A stretch of 64,000 bases of DNA, from assembly GCA_020635435.1 (NCBI GenBank), contig JACJZU010000001.1, forward strand, positions 868,001 to 932,000, written 5' to 3'. The position numbers and the translations under genes were made by a program. This DNA is from Flavobacteriales bacterium (GTDB lineage Bacteria > Bacteroidota > Bacteroidia > NS11-12g > UBA9320). Below the pieces are notes generated by a model. It was not told where the DNA came from and did not search any database. It saw only the letters and a program-made list of their open reading frames with translations. Shown here one piece after another: positions 25,131 to 34,399 of this stretch (within the stretch, counting starts at the first letter, position 1; every line of letters begins with the position of its first letter).

Positions 25131-26297
25131 TCAAAGCGGTTCAAGCCTAAGCAAGGTACTGGCCGTTCTTGCCAGATCCAAGGCTTCCTCCACCGTATCA
25201 GCGCAAATTGTTAGGTGTCCCATCTTTCTGCCGGGTCTGCTTTTCTGCTTATTATACCAATGAAGACTCAGCCCCGGAATTGCAAAAAGCTCCTTCAACC
25301 CTTCCATCCTGTATGCGCCATTCACATTCGCAGGACCGATCAGGTTCATCATCACGGATGCCCTGTTCGACCTTGTACTTCCCAACGGAAGATCGAGCAA
25401 TACGCGCATAAGCTGTTCATACTGAGAAGTCGTATTTGCCTCAATAGTATGGTGACCCGAATTGTGCGGACGAGGGGCTATTTCGTTGATCAGAAATTGA
25501 CCATCCGATGTTCGGAACAACTCCACTGCAAACAAGCCCACACCATTCATCGCCTGTATGGCGTTCAATGCGAGAGTCTCAGCGCCTAGCTCATCTTCTT
25601 TTGTGAGATTCGATGGACTATAGAGGTGATCTACCAGATTCAGCTCCGGGTCAAAGACCATCTCACAAGTGGGAAAAACAGCTACACCGCCATCCTTGTT
25701 CCTCGCGACGATCACCGAAATCTCCCTTACATCCGGGATAAATTCCTCTAGAACATATGATCCTCCATTGAATGGAAATGGAATAATGTTGGAACGCAGA
25801 TCGGAAGTATTGCAGATCCATACACCCTTCCCATCATATCCTCCCCGTGAACTTTTCACAACTAATTTAGCTCCAGTGTAGTGTTCAAGGAAATTCTTGA
25901 GTTGCTGCTCCGTTTCGATCACTTCGAAATCGGAAGAATCCAGATCATGCCCTTTGAAGAACTGTTTTTGTGCGCTTTTGTCCTGAATGACCTTCAGTAT
26001 TTCGGGGTCCGGCACCACGCGTTTACCGGCCCGTTGAATTTCAATCAGTGTTTCAACATCTATATGCTCGATCTCGAAGGTGAGAATATCGGATACTGCT
26101 GCCAGTTCGAGGATCTTTTCCCGATCTGTGAGCGATCCGCTTATGAAAATATCTGCATACCGGGCACATGGTGCTCCCGGGTCCGGGTCGAGAACATTGA
26201 ACCTAACGTTCCAGGGCAAGGCGCTTTCTATGAGCATCTTACCCAATTGTCCCCCACCCACTATACCAATTCTCAAATCAAATGGCCTGGAATACAT
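25131..26297 (-). CDS. purK: N5-carboxyaminoimidazole ribonucleotide synthase PurK
   Basis: A 388-residue ATP-grasp enzyme. It opens with IGIVGGGQLGKML; the ATP-grasp core shows KSSRGGYDGKGVW, VLEEFIPDVREISVIVARN, and the metal-binding region FLINEIAPRPHNSGHHT. It makes N5-CAIR from AIR, bicarbonate and ATP. It is directly upstream of purE, whose product uses its output. Confidence 0.95.
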   Translation of the reverse strand: MYSRPFDLRIGIVGGGQLGKMLIESALPWNVRFNVLDPDPGAPCARYADIFISGSLTDREKILELAAVSDILTFEIEHIDVETLIEIQRAGKRVVPDPEILKVIQDKSAQKQFFKGHDLDSSDFEVIETEQQLKNFLEHYTGAKLVVKSSRGGYDGKGVWICNTSDLRSNIIPFPFNGGSYVLEEFIPDVREISVIVARNKDGGVAVFPTCEMVFDPELNLVDHLYSPSNLTKEDELGAETLALNAIQAMNGVGLFAVELFRTSDGQFLINEIAPRPHNSGHHTIEANTTSQYEQLMRVLLDLPLGSTRSNRASVMMNLIGPANVNGAYRMEGLKELFAIPGLSLHWYNKQKSRPGRKMGHLTICADTVEEALDLARTASTLLRLEPL

Positions 26298-26368
26298 ACT
26301 GCGAATATCTGACTTTTAGCTCAGGGCAGTCAAAATGATAAATCGCGATATTTGAACACTTTAACGAT

Positions 26369-28867
26369 ATGAAAAAGATCTACGCATTGGCATTGGCCGT
26401 ATTTACCTCCTTTTGTTCATTCGGACAGTGTGTTCTGGAACCATTCAGTCTTCAGAAGAGAATACATATGAGTGACCTCGTAGTTGAAGCCGAGGTGATC
26501 GCACAATACTCCTCCTGGGATAATGCAGGAAAATTCATTTATACAGTTCAAACGCTGAAACCTTACCGGGTTTTCAAAGGAGCGCTTTTGAATACGGATG
26601 CCTTTGTGATCGTAACGGAGGGAGGTCGTGTTGGTGTTGACATGTTGAATGTTAGTCCATCGCTGAACCTTCAGGTTGGAGAGTTTGGTCTATTTCTCGT
26701 GCAGCATTCCAGCCTCCGACAAAAGCAATTGAATTTGGCCACTAAAGATGTGTTCATCCCAACGGCGAGTCTGCAGTCATTTATCAAGTACGATGAATTG
26801 TTGTTGTCTGCTCATAGTTATTTTAAAACATATGATGGGATACCGCTCTTGCATGAGGAGATTGAACGCTACATAGACGATGAACCGGTACTCATCCAAA
26901 AACCACATTGGGAGAATGGTTCGATCCGCCCATTAGCTGCACCGGTAATCACCTCATGGAGCGCCGATACGGTGAGTTCCGGAACGGGAACATTGCTAAC
27001 GATCAACGGTGCCAACTTTGGAATCACCCGCGGAAACGGGAAAGTTGAATTCCACGATGCAAACTTTGGAGACGGAAGATTCTATACACCTTCCTGGGGT
27101 ACCTCCTATAAATCCTGGAGCAACTCGAAGATCGAGGTTTATATACCATCAAGGGCCGGAACGGGAAAAGTGCGAATCACCAATAACGGAGGGGAGAGTA
27201 CAACAACAACCTCTGAGCTTTTTGTAAAATACTCCCATTTGAATGTAGACTATGGGGCAACCGGTATCGATACGGCATATTTCCAGATCGATCATGTAAA
27301 TACAAATAATAAGGGAGGTTATACGTGGAACATGAACCGCAAGTTCCGATTGCGGAATGATGCTGTAAATAGCTTTATGCGTTCCCTGGAAACCTGGAGA
27401 TGCGGTTCCCTGATGAATTGGGATGTTGGAGACGATACAAATGTGGATGAGATATCCCGCGATCAGGTAAATCTGGTGCGTTTCACGAAATTCACCGACA
27501 GCAGGTTGGGTGTTTGTTACAGTTGGTACCGCGGTTGTTTTCAAGGATCTGTGATCCATTGGTACGCGAGTGAACTGGACATTGAATTCGATAGCTCGCG
27601 GAATTGGTATTACGGAACCGGAAATCCCGGAACTTCCCGATACGATTTTCAGAGTGTTGCGACACACGAATTGGGACATGGCCATCAATTGGGGCATGTT
27701 AACGATGACACTAAGATCATGCATTACAGTCTTCGAAATGGAGACCGCAGAGTAGTTCTTGATCAGTACGATGTGGAAGGTGCTGAATTCGTACGCGAGA
27801 AAAGCCGCGTGAATAATCCATGTGGTCCCAATCGTTTGGTTCCTATAAATCAGGAAGATTGCAATATAACCAAACCAAAGGCCCTGTTCACATTGAGCTC
27901 AGGTACCGTTTGTCCCGGAATTGGTATCACCGCTACGAATACTAGTGAGGGTATCGTAAAAACATACGCCTGGAATTTTGGGACCAGTGCATCCCCTGCC
28001 ACCTCGTCCACAGTTGGCCCGCATTCCGTGAGCTATTCAACGCAAGGAACCAAAACCGTTGAACTCATTGTTACGAACGATTTTGGATCTGATACGGCGA
28101 CACAGATCATAACCGTATTGCCTCCAATTCCATCAAAACCCGGATCGTTTGAGTTCACGGATTCCATATGCCAGGGAATTCATAGTTACCGTATTGATAC
28201 TGTTGAATTTGCGAGTGAGTATCTATGGGAATTAGCCGAGGGTGGCAACATCGAAGGCAGTGCCAAACTTGATTCCATTACTGTGGACTGGGTAAGTGCC
28301 GGGGGGCCTTACACGCTCAGCGTAAAAGCGGTGAATAGTTGTGGAAGCAGTGATACAACAGCCCGGGTGTTCCATGTCAATGAAAGGGCTAAAGCTGATT
28401 TCGACACGGATCTTAATGGCCGGATAGCCGACTTCACCTTTACTGGCAGTGGGGCTGAATCCTATCAATGGAAATTTGGGGATGGCACTGAAAGCAGTGA
28501 AAAGGATCCCTCGCATACCTTCCCGACAGCCGGCAGCTACGAAGTCGAGTTGATCGTCAACAACTATTGCTCTTCAGATACGGTATCCGAACAGATCTCA
28601 ACAACCTTCGGCACAGGCATTGCAAACCTGGATGACGGTTTGGTGCGCATATATCCCAACCCTGCACAGAGTTCCTTTACCGTATCAATCGATGAAAAGG
28701 ATGTCCTCGTGAAGATTCGAACAGTTGAAGGTCAATTGGTGCGCTTGCTGCAACTCACACCTGGCGCTTCGCGTATTCTGAATGTGCAGGATCTGGCAAC
28801 AGGAATTTACCTGGTGGAGCTGTATGCCGGTGAACAACACTACCGAACGACGCTCATCAAAGAGTAG
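26369..28867 (+). CDS. Secreted zinc metalloprotease with TIG, PKD and T9SS type A domains
   Basis: An 832-residue protein. Signal peptide about 19 residues ending CSFGQ. Residues 200-290 form a TIG/IPT-like domain (ITSWSADTVSSGTGTLLTINGANFG). The metzincin zinc site is HELGHGHQLGH near residue 433, matching HExxHxxGxxH with Met-turn IMHYSLRNG soon after. Then come PKD-like domains (about 507-590 and 675-750, with WKFGDGTESSEKDPSHTF) and a type A T9SS domain from VRIYPNPAQSS to the end. Predicted to be exported as a proenzyme and to act on extracellular protein. A near-match -7 element GATATTTG lies just upstream. Confidence 0.88.
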   Translation: MKKIYALALAVFTSFCSFGQCVLEPFSLQKRIHMSDLVVEAEVIAQYSSWDNAGKFIYTVQTLKPYRVFKGALLNTDAFVIVTEGGRVGVDMLNVSPSLNLQVGEFGLFLVQHSSLRQKQLNLATKDVFIPTASLQSFIKYDELLLSAHSYFKTYDGIPLLHEEIERYIDDEPVLIQKPHWENGSIRPLAAPVITSWSADTVSSGTGTLLTINGANFGITRGNGKVEFHDANFGDGRFYTPSWGTSYKSWSNSKIEVYIPSRAGTGKVRITNNGGESTTTTSELFVKYSHLNVDYGATGIDTAYFQIDHVNTNNKGGYTWNMNRKFRLRNDAVNSFMRSLETWRCGSLMNWDVGDDTNVDEISRDQVNLVRFTKFTDSRLGVCYSWYRGCFQGSVIHWYASELDIEFDSSRNWYYGTGNPGTSRYDFQSVATHELGHGHQLGHVNDDTKIMHYSLRNGDRRVVLDQYDVEGAEFVREKSRVNNPCGPNRLVPINQEDCNITKPKALFTLSSGTVCPGIGITATNTSEGIVKTYAWNFGTSASPATSSTVGPHSVSYSTQGTKTVELIVTNDFGSDTATQIITVLPPIPSKPGSFEFTDSICQGIHSYRIDTVEFASEYLWELAEGGNIEGSAKLDSITVDWVSAGGPYTLSVKAVNSCGSSDTTARVFHVNERAKADFDTDLNGRIADFTFTGSGAESYQWKFGDGTESSEKDPSHTFPTAGSYEVELIVNNYCSSDTVSEQISTTFGTGIANLDDGLVRIYPNPAQSSFTVSIDEKDVLVKIRTVEGQLVRLLQLTPGASRILNVQDLATGIYLVELYAGEQHYRTTLIKE

Positions 28868-28879
28868 TTCTGTTCACAA

Positions 28880-30352
28880 TTACCTACTGTAATTCGGAGC
28901 TTCCTTGGTGATGGTAACATCGTGTGGATGGCTCTCGCGTATACTCGAATTGGTGATGCGGGTGAACTGAGCAGTTTGCAGATCCGGAATCGTTGCGGCT
29001 CCGCAATATCCCATTCCGGCCTTTAATCCTCCCACGTACTGGTAGATCACTTCAGCCAGATTCCCTTTGTATGGAACACTACCCACAATACCTTCCGGTA
29101 CCAGTTTTTGTATTTCTGCCTCCGCATCCTGGAAGTAACGATCGCCTGAGCCCTTTTTCATGGCCTCTATCGATCCCATACCGCGGTAGCTCTTTACTTT
29201 TCTGCCTTCGTAGAAACTTGTCTCCCCGGGTGATTCCTCGGTACCTGCAAACAGGGATCCCGCCATGATGGTATTTGCGCCGGCTACTATCGCTTTCACC
29301 AGATCTCCACTGTATCGAATACCGCCATCGGCTATCACCGGAACTCCGGTTCCTTTCAGTGCATCCGCGCAATTTAGAATGGCACTCAGTTGGGGAACTC
29401 CAATTCCCGCAATTACACGCGTGGTGCAAATGGAACCGGGTCCAACACCTACCTTGACGGCATCGGCACCCGCATCGGCGAGCATTTTCGCAGCCTCTCC
29501 GGTGGCAACGTTACCCACGATTACATCGAGCTTTGGAAAATGGGATTTGATCTTTTTCAACTCGTTTACGACTCCCTTGCTGTGTCCATGAGCCGTATCC
29601 AGAGTTACCACGTCTACGTCCTCTCGTACCAGGGCCTCAACACGTTCCAAGGTGTCGGAAGTTACACCCACGGCCGCTCCCACCATTAAACGGCCAAACC
29701 GATCCTTTGCCGAATGGGGATGATGCTTTACGCGTTCGATGTCCTTGAAAGTTATCAGCCCCACCAGTTTCCCCTGATCATCTACAACCGGTAACTTCTC
29801 AATTTTGTGGTACTGAAGAATATCCTTGGCCTTGTCCAATCCGGTTTCGCCTGTAGTTACGATCAGGTTTTCACGGGTCATCACGTCGGCAATCGGTTTT
29901 TCAAGATCCTTCTCAAATCTCAGGTCCCGGTTCGTTATTATTCCGATCAGTTTTCCCACTTCATCGGTAATGGGAATACCACCGATCCGGTTCTCCTTCA
30001 TGATATTAAGGGCCGTTCCCAAACTTGCATTTCCCTTCAGGGTGATCGGATCCTTGATCATGCCACTTTCAGACCGCTTCACCTTCCGCACCTCAGCAGC
30101 TTGTTGAGCAATGCTCATGTTCTTGTGAATGATGCCGATCCCACCTTCCCTGGCAAGGGCAATGGCAAGTCGTGCCTCGGTCACCGTATCCATGGCCGCG
30201 GAAACGATGGGGATATAGATCTGAATATTGCGTGTAAGATATGTTCGGGTATCAACATCCCGTGGCAAGACCTCGGAATACCTCGGCAATACGAGAACGT
30301 CGTCAAATGTTAAACCGTCGTAGGAAATTTTGGGGTGGGTGGTGATGGACAT
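28880..30352 (-). CDS. guaB: Inosine-5'-monophosphate dehydrogenase GuaB
   Basis: A 490-residue enzyme that oxidises IMP to XMP with NAD, the first step of GMP synthesis. The TIM barrel opens with LTFDDVLVLPRYSEVLP; two CBS domains sit at about residues 95-205; the catalytic Cys is in VGPGSICTTR; the IMP loop is ADGGIRYSGD; the flap carries YRGMGSIEAM. ATG 30352 is preferred to a TTG two codons earlier. An exact -7 element lies 36 nt upstream of the start. Confidence 0.96.
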   Translation of the reverse strand: MSITTHPKISYDGLTFDDVLVLPRYSEVLPRDVDTRTYLTRNIQIYIPIVSAAMDTVTEARLAIALAREGGIGIIHKNMSIAQQAAEVRKVKRSESGMIKDPITLKGNASLGTALNIMKENRIGGIPITDEVGKLIGIITNRDLRFEKDLEKPIADVMTRENLIVTTGETGLDKAKDILQYHKIEKLPVVDDQGKLVGLITFKDIERVKHHPHSAKDRFGRLMVGAAVGVTSDTLERVEALVREDVDVVTLDTAHGHSKGVVNELKKIKSHFPKLDVIVGNVATGEAAKMLADAGADAVKVGVGPGSICTTRVIAGIGVPQLSAILNCADALKGTGVPVIADGGIRYSGDLVKAIVAGANTIMAGSLFAGTEESPGETSFYEGRKVKSYRGMGSIEAMKKGSGDRYFQDAEAEIQKLVPEGIVGSVPYKGNLAEVIYQYVGGLKAGMGYCGAATIPDLQTAQFTRITNSSIRESHPHDVTITKEAPNYSR

Positions 30353-30387
30353 ATGCAAATAATTAAGCGCTGCTATTATTTGCCGGG

Positions 30388-30395
30388 CAAAGATA
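30388..30395 (-). promoter_or_regulatory. -7 element of guaB
   Basis: TATCTTTG on the minus strand, exact TAnnTTTG. The transcript would start near 30383 with a leader of about 30 nt. No clear -33 TTG. Confidence 0.5.
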
Positions 30396-30510
30396 TGTGT
30401 TAATCATTCTTGTATGAGCATGTTGTTGCAGAAATTCCTTCTTGCTTTCCAAATCCTTTGGTTTGCGGCTCCGGCCCGTCTTTTTATGACACCCTAATTT
30501 CAATTCGGCT

Positions 30511-30518
30511 TACTTTTG
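30511..30518 (+). promoter_or_regulatory. -7 element of gtrA-family gene
   Basis: TACTTTTG is an exact TAnnTTTG match, giving a start site near 30523 and a 12-nt leader before ATG 30535. The -33 element is not obvious. Confidence 0.5.
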
Positions 30519-30534
30519 CGCCTTGTAGTTGCCC

Positions 30535-31017
30535 ATGCTGTATCAACTGTCGAAAGAAATAACCAAGTTCCTTATTAGCGGGGTAATAGCCGTTGGTACC
30601 GATTTCGCCGTTTATTACGGTTTGGGTGTGCTATTCAATCCGGAAGCTCAGCTGGGGATCGGCTCCGTGCTTTGGAACGATGTTTTCAAATCAATCGGGT
30701 TCATTGCCGGAACAACTGTTACCTATAACCTCAATAAATACTGGACCTGGAGGAAAACCGACCGCGATCAGAAGCGCTTGTTGAACTTCACGATCCTCTA
30801 CGTGATCTCATTTATCGTGAATGTTTGGGTAAATAATGCGAGTATAGGCTGGCTTCCCGATAATGAAATGTCCTTGATCACTACAAAGGCAAATGGTGAT
30901 TTCGTTCAATGGATGGCCTTTAAAACCGATAAATTCTTCGCCTTCCTTTTCTCGTCAATTGCCAGCGCAGCAGTCAGCTTCACTGGACAGAAAATCTGGG
31001 TGTTCAAGAACAAATAG
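30535..31017 (+). CDS. GtrA-family membrane protein
   Basis: A 160-residue protein with four hydrophobic segments: FLISGVIAVGTDFAVYYGL, SIGFIAGTTVTYNLNKYWTW, the LLNFTILYVISFIVNVWV segment and a C-terminal helix before SFTGQKIWVF. The NKYWTWR and closing KIWVFK motifs are typical of GtrA. The family is thought to help flip polyprenyl-phosphate sugars for glycan synthesis. ATG 30535 is chosen over a TTG two codons earlier because it keeps a plausible distance to the -7 element. Confidence 0.88.
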   Translation: MLYQLSKEITKFLISGVIAVGTDFAVYYGLGVLFNPEAQLGIGSVLWNDVFKSIGFIAGTTVTYNLNKYWTWRKTDRDQKRLLNFTILYVISFIVNVWVNNASIGWLPDNEMSLITTKANGDFVQWMAFKTDKFFAFLFSSIASAAVSFTGQKIWVFKNK

Positions 31018-31053
31018 ACCTGAGCCAAGGATCCAGGGGTGACCAACTCCGGA

Positions 31054-31437
31054 TCAATAGGGCCGGTTTAGAATGGCGTCGTTGATTACCGCCTGTTTTA
31101 AATCAAAATCAACAACCACCTTCGGTGTTACTTCTTCTTCCTCCTCCTCAATTCTCTTGATCTTCAGGAGTTCTCTGCGCTCATTCAATATGGAATGTTG
31201 CGGGCGTTCATCTGCCGGTGGTTTGATCTCTTCCTCCATGCGGACCACCTTAGGCGCCGGAGCTTGTTGCTGCATGATCTCCCGGAAAATATCTTCTAAA
31301 CTCCTTTCATCTGCCTGTTCAGATTGCTCGCCACTTTGAGGGCGATTCTTGGGCAGTTGTTGTTCCCCCTTCTTGTTCGCGCGGAAAATGAAGTAGAGCA
31401 AACCAACTATGAAAGCAACGATCTCAATAAAGTCCAT
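31054..31437 (-). CDS. Small membrane-anchored protein, conserved type, unknown function
   Basis: A 127-residue protein. ATG 31437 is chosen because an N-terminal hydrophobic helix (FIEIVAFIVGLLYFIF) follows at once and an exact -7 element ends 5 nt upstream; longer readings lack this. After the helix it is highly charged with Gln/Pro and a run of Glu (RIEEEEEEV), and ends with DLKQAVINDAILNRPY. I recall similar tails (KAVI-EILNR-Y) in uncharacterised Bacteroidota proteins. The charged part would face the cytoplasm. Divergent from folK. Confidence 0.7.
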   Translation of the reverse strand: MDFIEIVAFIVGLLYFIFRANKKGEQQLPKNRPQSGEQSEQADERSLEDIFREIMQQQAPAPKVVRMEEEIKPPADERPQHSILNERRELLKIKRIEEEEEEVTPKVVVDFDLKQAVINDAILNRPY

Positions 31438-31442
31438 TGCTT

Positions 31443-31450
31443 CAAATTTA
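31443..31450 (-). promoter_or_regulatory. -7 element of the small membrane protein gene
   Basis: TAAATTTG on the minus strand is an exact match, ending 5 nt before the ATG, so the transcript is predicted to be leaderless. Confidence 0.5.
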
Positions 31451-31522
31451 ACCAAACACGTCGTACCTCGTTCATATTCCGTATCATAATGGATGTACTG
31501 TGCTATACTTGCAGAACAGACG

Positions 31523-32020
31523 ATGGATCTAAACACTACCGAAAGTCCGTACAAGGATGAGCTTCTGGTCCTTTCGCTTGGTACAAACCTCGGCGACCGT
31601 TTTTCGAATCTCCTAAGAGCGCGGGAGGAATTGAGTGTGCATTTTGGTGAACCTGCCATGGAATCGCGGATCTACGATACTGCCCCATGGGGAAAATCCG
31701 ATCAACCGGGATTTCTGAATCAGATACTCGTATTCGATGTGGGACTGCGTCCAATGATGGTATTGGACACCATACTGCGCATTGAAAAGGAGTTAGGCAG
31801 GATCCGCCGAGAGAAATGGGGGCCACGCATCATCGATATTGACGTGATCTTTTACGGTGACCTGATCTTTGAAGGAGACGATCTACGCATACCACACCCG
31901 CACATGGCAGAGCGCGCATTTGTTTTGGAACCATTGCTCGAGGTTCTACCCGACTTCAGACATCCCCTTCAAGACAAAACCATTCGCGAATTGTGGAATG
32001 CACTTGAATCAGTTAAGTAG
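31523..32020 (+). CDS. folK: 2-amino-4-hydroxy-6-hydroxymethyldihydropteridine diphosphokinase FolK
   Basis: A 165-residue enzyme that pyrophosphorylates the pterin precursor in folate synthesis. Signature features: LSLGTNLGDRFSNL at the start, then FLNQILVFDVGL, RIEKELGRIRREKWGPRIIDIDVIFYGD with the metal-binding Asp pair, and IPHPHMAERAFVLEPL. ATG 31523 is chosen; a near -7 element TATACTTG (31504-31511) lies 11 nt upstream. A wbqC-like gene follows after 6 nt. Confidence 0.94.
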   Translation: MDLNTTESPYKDELLVLSLGTNLGDRFSNLLRAREELSVHFGEPAMESRIYDTAPWGKSDQPGFLNQILVFDVGLRPMMVLDTILRIEKELGRIRREKWGPRIIDIDVIFYGDLIFEGDDLRIPHPHMAERAFVLEPLLEVLPDFRHPLQDKTIRELWNALESVK

Positions 32021-32026
32021 TTCCAA

Positions 32027-32623
32027 ATGACCTTATTACCCCTATTTCTGTTTCCTGAAATCCGTTGGTGGCAGATCTTCCTGAAGGGGCAGATAGTGCA
32101 GATCGAGCTCTGTGAGAGTTGGGTCAAGCAAACCGGGAGGAGCCGTTATGAGATCGGGGGGCCCAATGGCCGGCAGCTATTGGTGGTACCCACAAGTAAA
32201 GGAAGTAGAACTCGTTTAAGCGAAGTGGAAATTGAAGCCGGGAATACATGGGCCACTCAACATTGGCGGGCTTTACAGACCGCATATAATAGCACGCCAT
32301 TCTTTGCCCATTACAAAGATGAGTTGCGCGAACTGCTTTTTTCGGAACAGCGCAATCTGAGCGAATTATCACGAAACGGGCTTGAATGGGTATGCGAAAA
32401 GTTGGGAATTGAACAGGAACTTACCTTCACCAAATCATACGAGCATTTGGCACCCAACGACTTCCGGTATACCGAGCTGAACGTGAAAAACGATATTCGC
32501 TATCCGCAGGTATTTGAGGAGAAACTTGGTTTCATGGCCAACCTATCTGTCCTTGATCTTTTATTCCACACCGGACCAGAGGCCTTGATCTATTTACTCT
32601 CGGCCGTTGCCCCGTCCGAATAG
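32027..32623 (+). CDS. WbqC-family protein
   Basis: A 198-residue protein matching the WbqC-like family: early LFPEIRWWQIFLKG, VVPTSKGSRTRLSEVEIE, W..QHWRALQTAYNSTPFF..Y, and the closing FMANLSVLDLLFHTGPEAL. The family is found near O-antigen or surface glycan genes and its reaction is not established. It probably shares a transcript with folK. Its last 34 nt overlap the convergent accA. Confidence 0.88.
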   Translation: MTLLPLFLFPEIRWWQIFLKGQIVQIELCESWVKQTGRSRYEIGGPNGRQLLVVPTSKGSRTRLSEVEIEAGNTWATQHWRALQTAYNSTPFFAHYKDELRELLFSEQRNLSELSRNGLEWVCEKLGIEQELTFTKSYEHLAPNDFRYTELNVKNDIRYPQVFEEKLGFMANLSVLDLLFHTGPEALIYLLSAVAPSE

Positions 32624-33561
32624 ACACCCATATTACCGAATTTCTCGATTCGCTGGTTGACAAGATCCGTAGTTGGAATGGCAAGTAATTCCTTCAGCGT
32701 GCGTTTCAATTCAACCTTCACGGTTTTATAGGTCGTTTCGGGATCGCTGTGTGCTCCCCCTACGGGTTCTTTGATGATCTTGTCGATCAAACCATTGGAG
32801 AGCATATCTGTAGCCGTAAGTTTCAATGCCTCAGCGGCTTTTTCCTTGTACTCCCAGCTGCGCCACAAAATGGTTGAGCAATTCTCCGGCGAGATAACGG
32901 AGTACCAAGAGTTCTCCATCATAACTACACGGTCGCCCACGCCTATTCCCAATGCACCGCCGGAGGCACCTTCGCCGATCACCAGGCAGATGATAGGTAC
33001 TTCGAGCACGGCCATCTCCATCAAGTTGCGCGCGATGGCCTCTCCCTGTCCCCGCTCTTCAGCTTCCAGGCCCGGTGAAGCACCCGGAGTGTCGATCAGA
33101 GTGATTACGGGAACATCAAATTTCTCAGCCAGTTTCATCAGTCGCAGGGCTTTCCTATAACCTTCGGGATTGGGCATTCCAAAATTGCGGTACTGTCTTT
33201 CCTTGGTATTCCGGCCTTTCTGATGCCCGAGAATCATAACCGGTTGATTGTCGATGAAGGCAAAACCACCCACTATGGCCTTATCGTCGCCAATATTTCT
33301 ATCGCCATGCAATTCGATGTAATTGCGCGTAATAGCCTGAATATAATCGTTGGTATATGGTCGATCGGGATGTCTGGAAACCTGAACTTTCTGCCATCCG
33401 GTCAGATTTTTATAGAGGTTCTTCCGGGTCTGCTCGATCTTCTTCTCGAGTTGCTCGATGGTATCGCTCATGTCCACCTTACCTTTTTCGTGGGTTTCGC
33501 GGGCCTTGGCGAGTTGTTCGTTCAGTTCTTCAATTGGTTTTTCAAAGTCGAGGAGTGTCAT
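32590..33561 (-). CDS. accA: Acetyl-CoA carboxylase carboxyltransferase subunit alpha
   Basis: A 323-residue protein. The N-terminal coiled helix (LDFEKPIEELNEQL) and the crotonase-like core are typical: RPYTNDYIQ, ELHGDRNIGDD, GHQKGRNTKER, FGMPNPEGYRKALRLM, LIDTPGASPGLEAEERGQ, GEGASGGALGIGVGD, and SVISPENCSTILW. With AccD it transfers CO2 from biotin to acetyl-CoA to form malonyl-CoA. It overlaps the convergent wbqC gene by 34 nt. Confidence 0.96.
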   Translation of the reverse strand: MTLLDFEKPIEELNEQLAKARETHEKGKVDMSDTIEQLEKKIEQTRKNLYKNLTGWQKVQVSRHPDRPYTNDYIQAITRNYIELHGDRNIGDDKAIVGGFAFIDNQPVMILGHQKGRNTKERQYRNFGMPNPEGYRKALRLMKLAEKFDVPVITLIDTPGASPGLEAEERGQGEAIARNLMEMAVLEVPIICLVIGEGASGGALGIGVGDRVVMMENSWYSVISPENCSTILWRSWEYKEKAAEALKLTATDMLSNGLIDKIIKEPVGGAHSDPETTYKTVKVELKRTLKELLAIPTTDLVNQRIEKFGNMGVYSDGATAESK

Positions 33562-33583
33562 GTCCTTGCTTGTTTAGGGAAGG

Positions 33584-33591
33584 CAAATGTA
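33584..33591 (-). promoter_or_regulatory. -7 element of accA
   Basis: TACATTTG on the minus strand is an exact TAnnTTTG match, placing the start of transcription near 33579, about 18 nt before the ATG. No clear -33 TTG. Confidence 0.5.
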
Positions 33592-33611
33592 CACTATTTC
33601 GTTGCGACAGA

Positions 33612-34388
33612 TTATTCGAGATCCTCGTCAAAAGGAGAAGCTCGTTGTTTCAATACACGAATTAATTCAGGTTTTCTTCTGAAAGCCACTGGCAGCTGGG
33701 TGTTGTTAAATAAGTGCACAAAGCCGCCGCCACCACCATCTACACGGGCTATTTCATTTACGTTGACCAGATGTGATTTATGTATCCTGAAGAAATGTGT
33801 GCCACGAACGAGGTTATCGTAATGGTTCAAAGAGTACGTTGCCAAAAATTGTCCTTCAGGTTTCAGGAAGACAACGACGTAGTTACCTCTCTTAGCCTCT
33901 ATGCGAACAATATCCTTTAGCAGTATAATTTCGTAAACCTTGTTTAATGGAAGAATTATTCGATCAAAAGTCTGTAGATCTAGACTTCGTTTGAGGAAAC
34001 TAATTCTACCATCATCGGGTCCAAGTTGAATCTCCCAAACTCTGTCCAACGCGTTCGACATTTCGGTTGGGTCAAACGGTTTGAGCAAATAATCGATTGC
34101 TGAATACCGAATTGCCTTGGTTGCATAACCTTCAAAACCTGTAGTAAAAATTACCTGGAACCAAGGATTCGGAAAAGCATTCAAAACATCAAATCCATTC
34201 ATCCCGGGCAACTCGATGTCTAAAAGAATTAGGTCCGGCCGTAATTTTTGAATCATCTCGATGGCCTCTAAACCATCGGTGGCCTCACCAATTAACTCAA
34301 AACGTTCGGTAAAGCGCATCATAAGCGCGCGAAGATAATCCCTTGACTCTGGGTCATCCTCGATAATAATATAGTACAACTTTTTCAT
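33612..34388 (-). CDS. LytTR-family response regulator
   Basis: A 258-residue protein starting at ATG 34388. The receiver domain has the acidic pocket IIEDD, phospho-acceptor Asp57 in LILLDIELPG, the T/G switch region TTGFEGYATKAI, and KPFD. The C-terminal LytTR DNA-binding domain (about 150-250) shows DIVRIEAKRGNYVVVFL and THFFRIHKSHLVNVNEIARV. It lies 11 nt downstream of the sensor kinase and is its obvious partner. LytTR proteins bind direct repeats upstream of targets; the targets are unknown. The DNA is AT-rich compared with accA. Confidence 0.92.
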   Translation of the reverse strand: MKKLYYIIIEDDPESRDYLRALMMRFTERFELIGEATDGLEAIEMIQKLRPDLILLDIELPGMNGFDVLNAFPNPWFQVIFTTGFEGYATKAIRYSAIDYLLKPFDPTEMSNALDRVWEIQLGPDDGRISFLKRSLDLQTFDRIILPLNKVYEIILLKDIVRIEAKRGNYVVVFLKPEGQFLATYSLNHYDNLVRGTHFFRIHKSHLVNVNEIARVDGGGGGFVHLFNNTQLPVAFRRKPELIRVLKQRASPFDEDLE

Positions 34389-34399
34389 AACAGTAATTT

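Noticed and set aside
30414..30497. A 27-codon plus-strand frame with a hydrophobic stretch between guaB and gtrA
   Set aside because: Too short, no promoter in front of it, and its composition is what chance would give in this gap.
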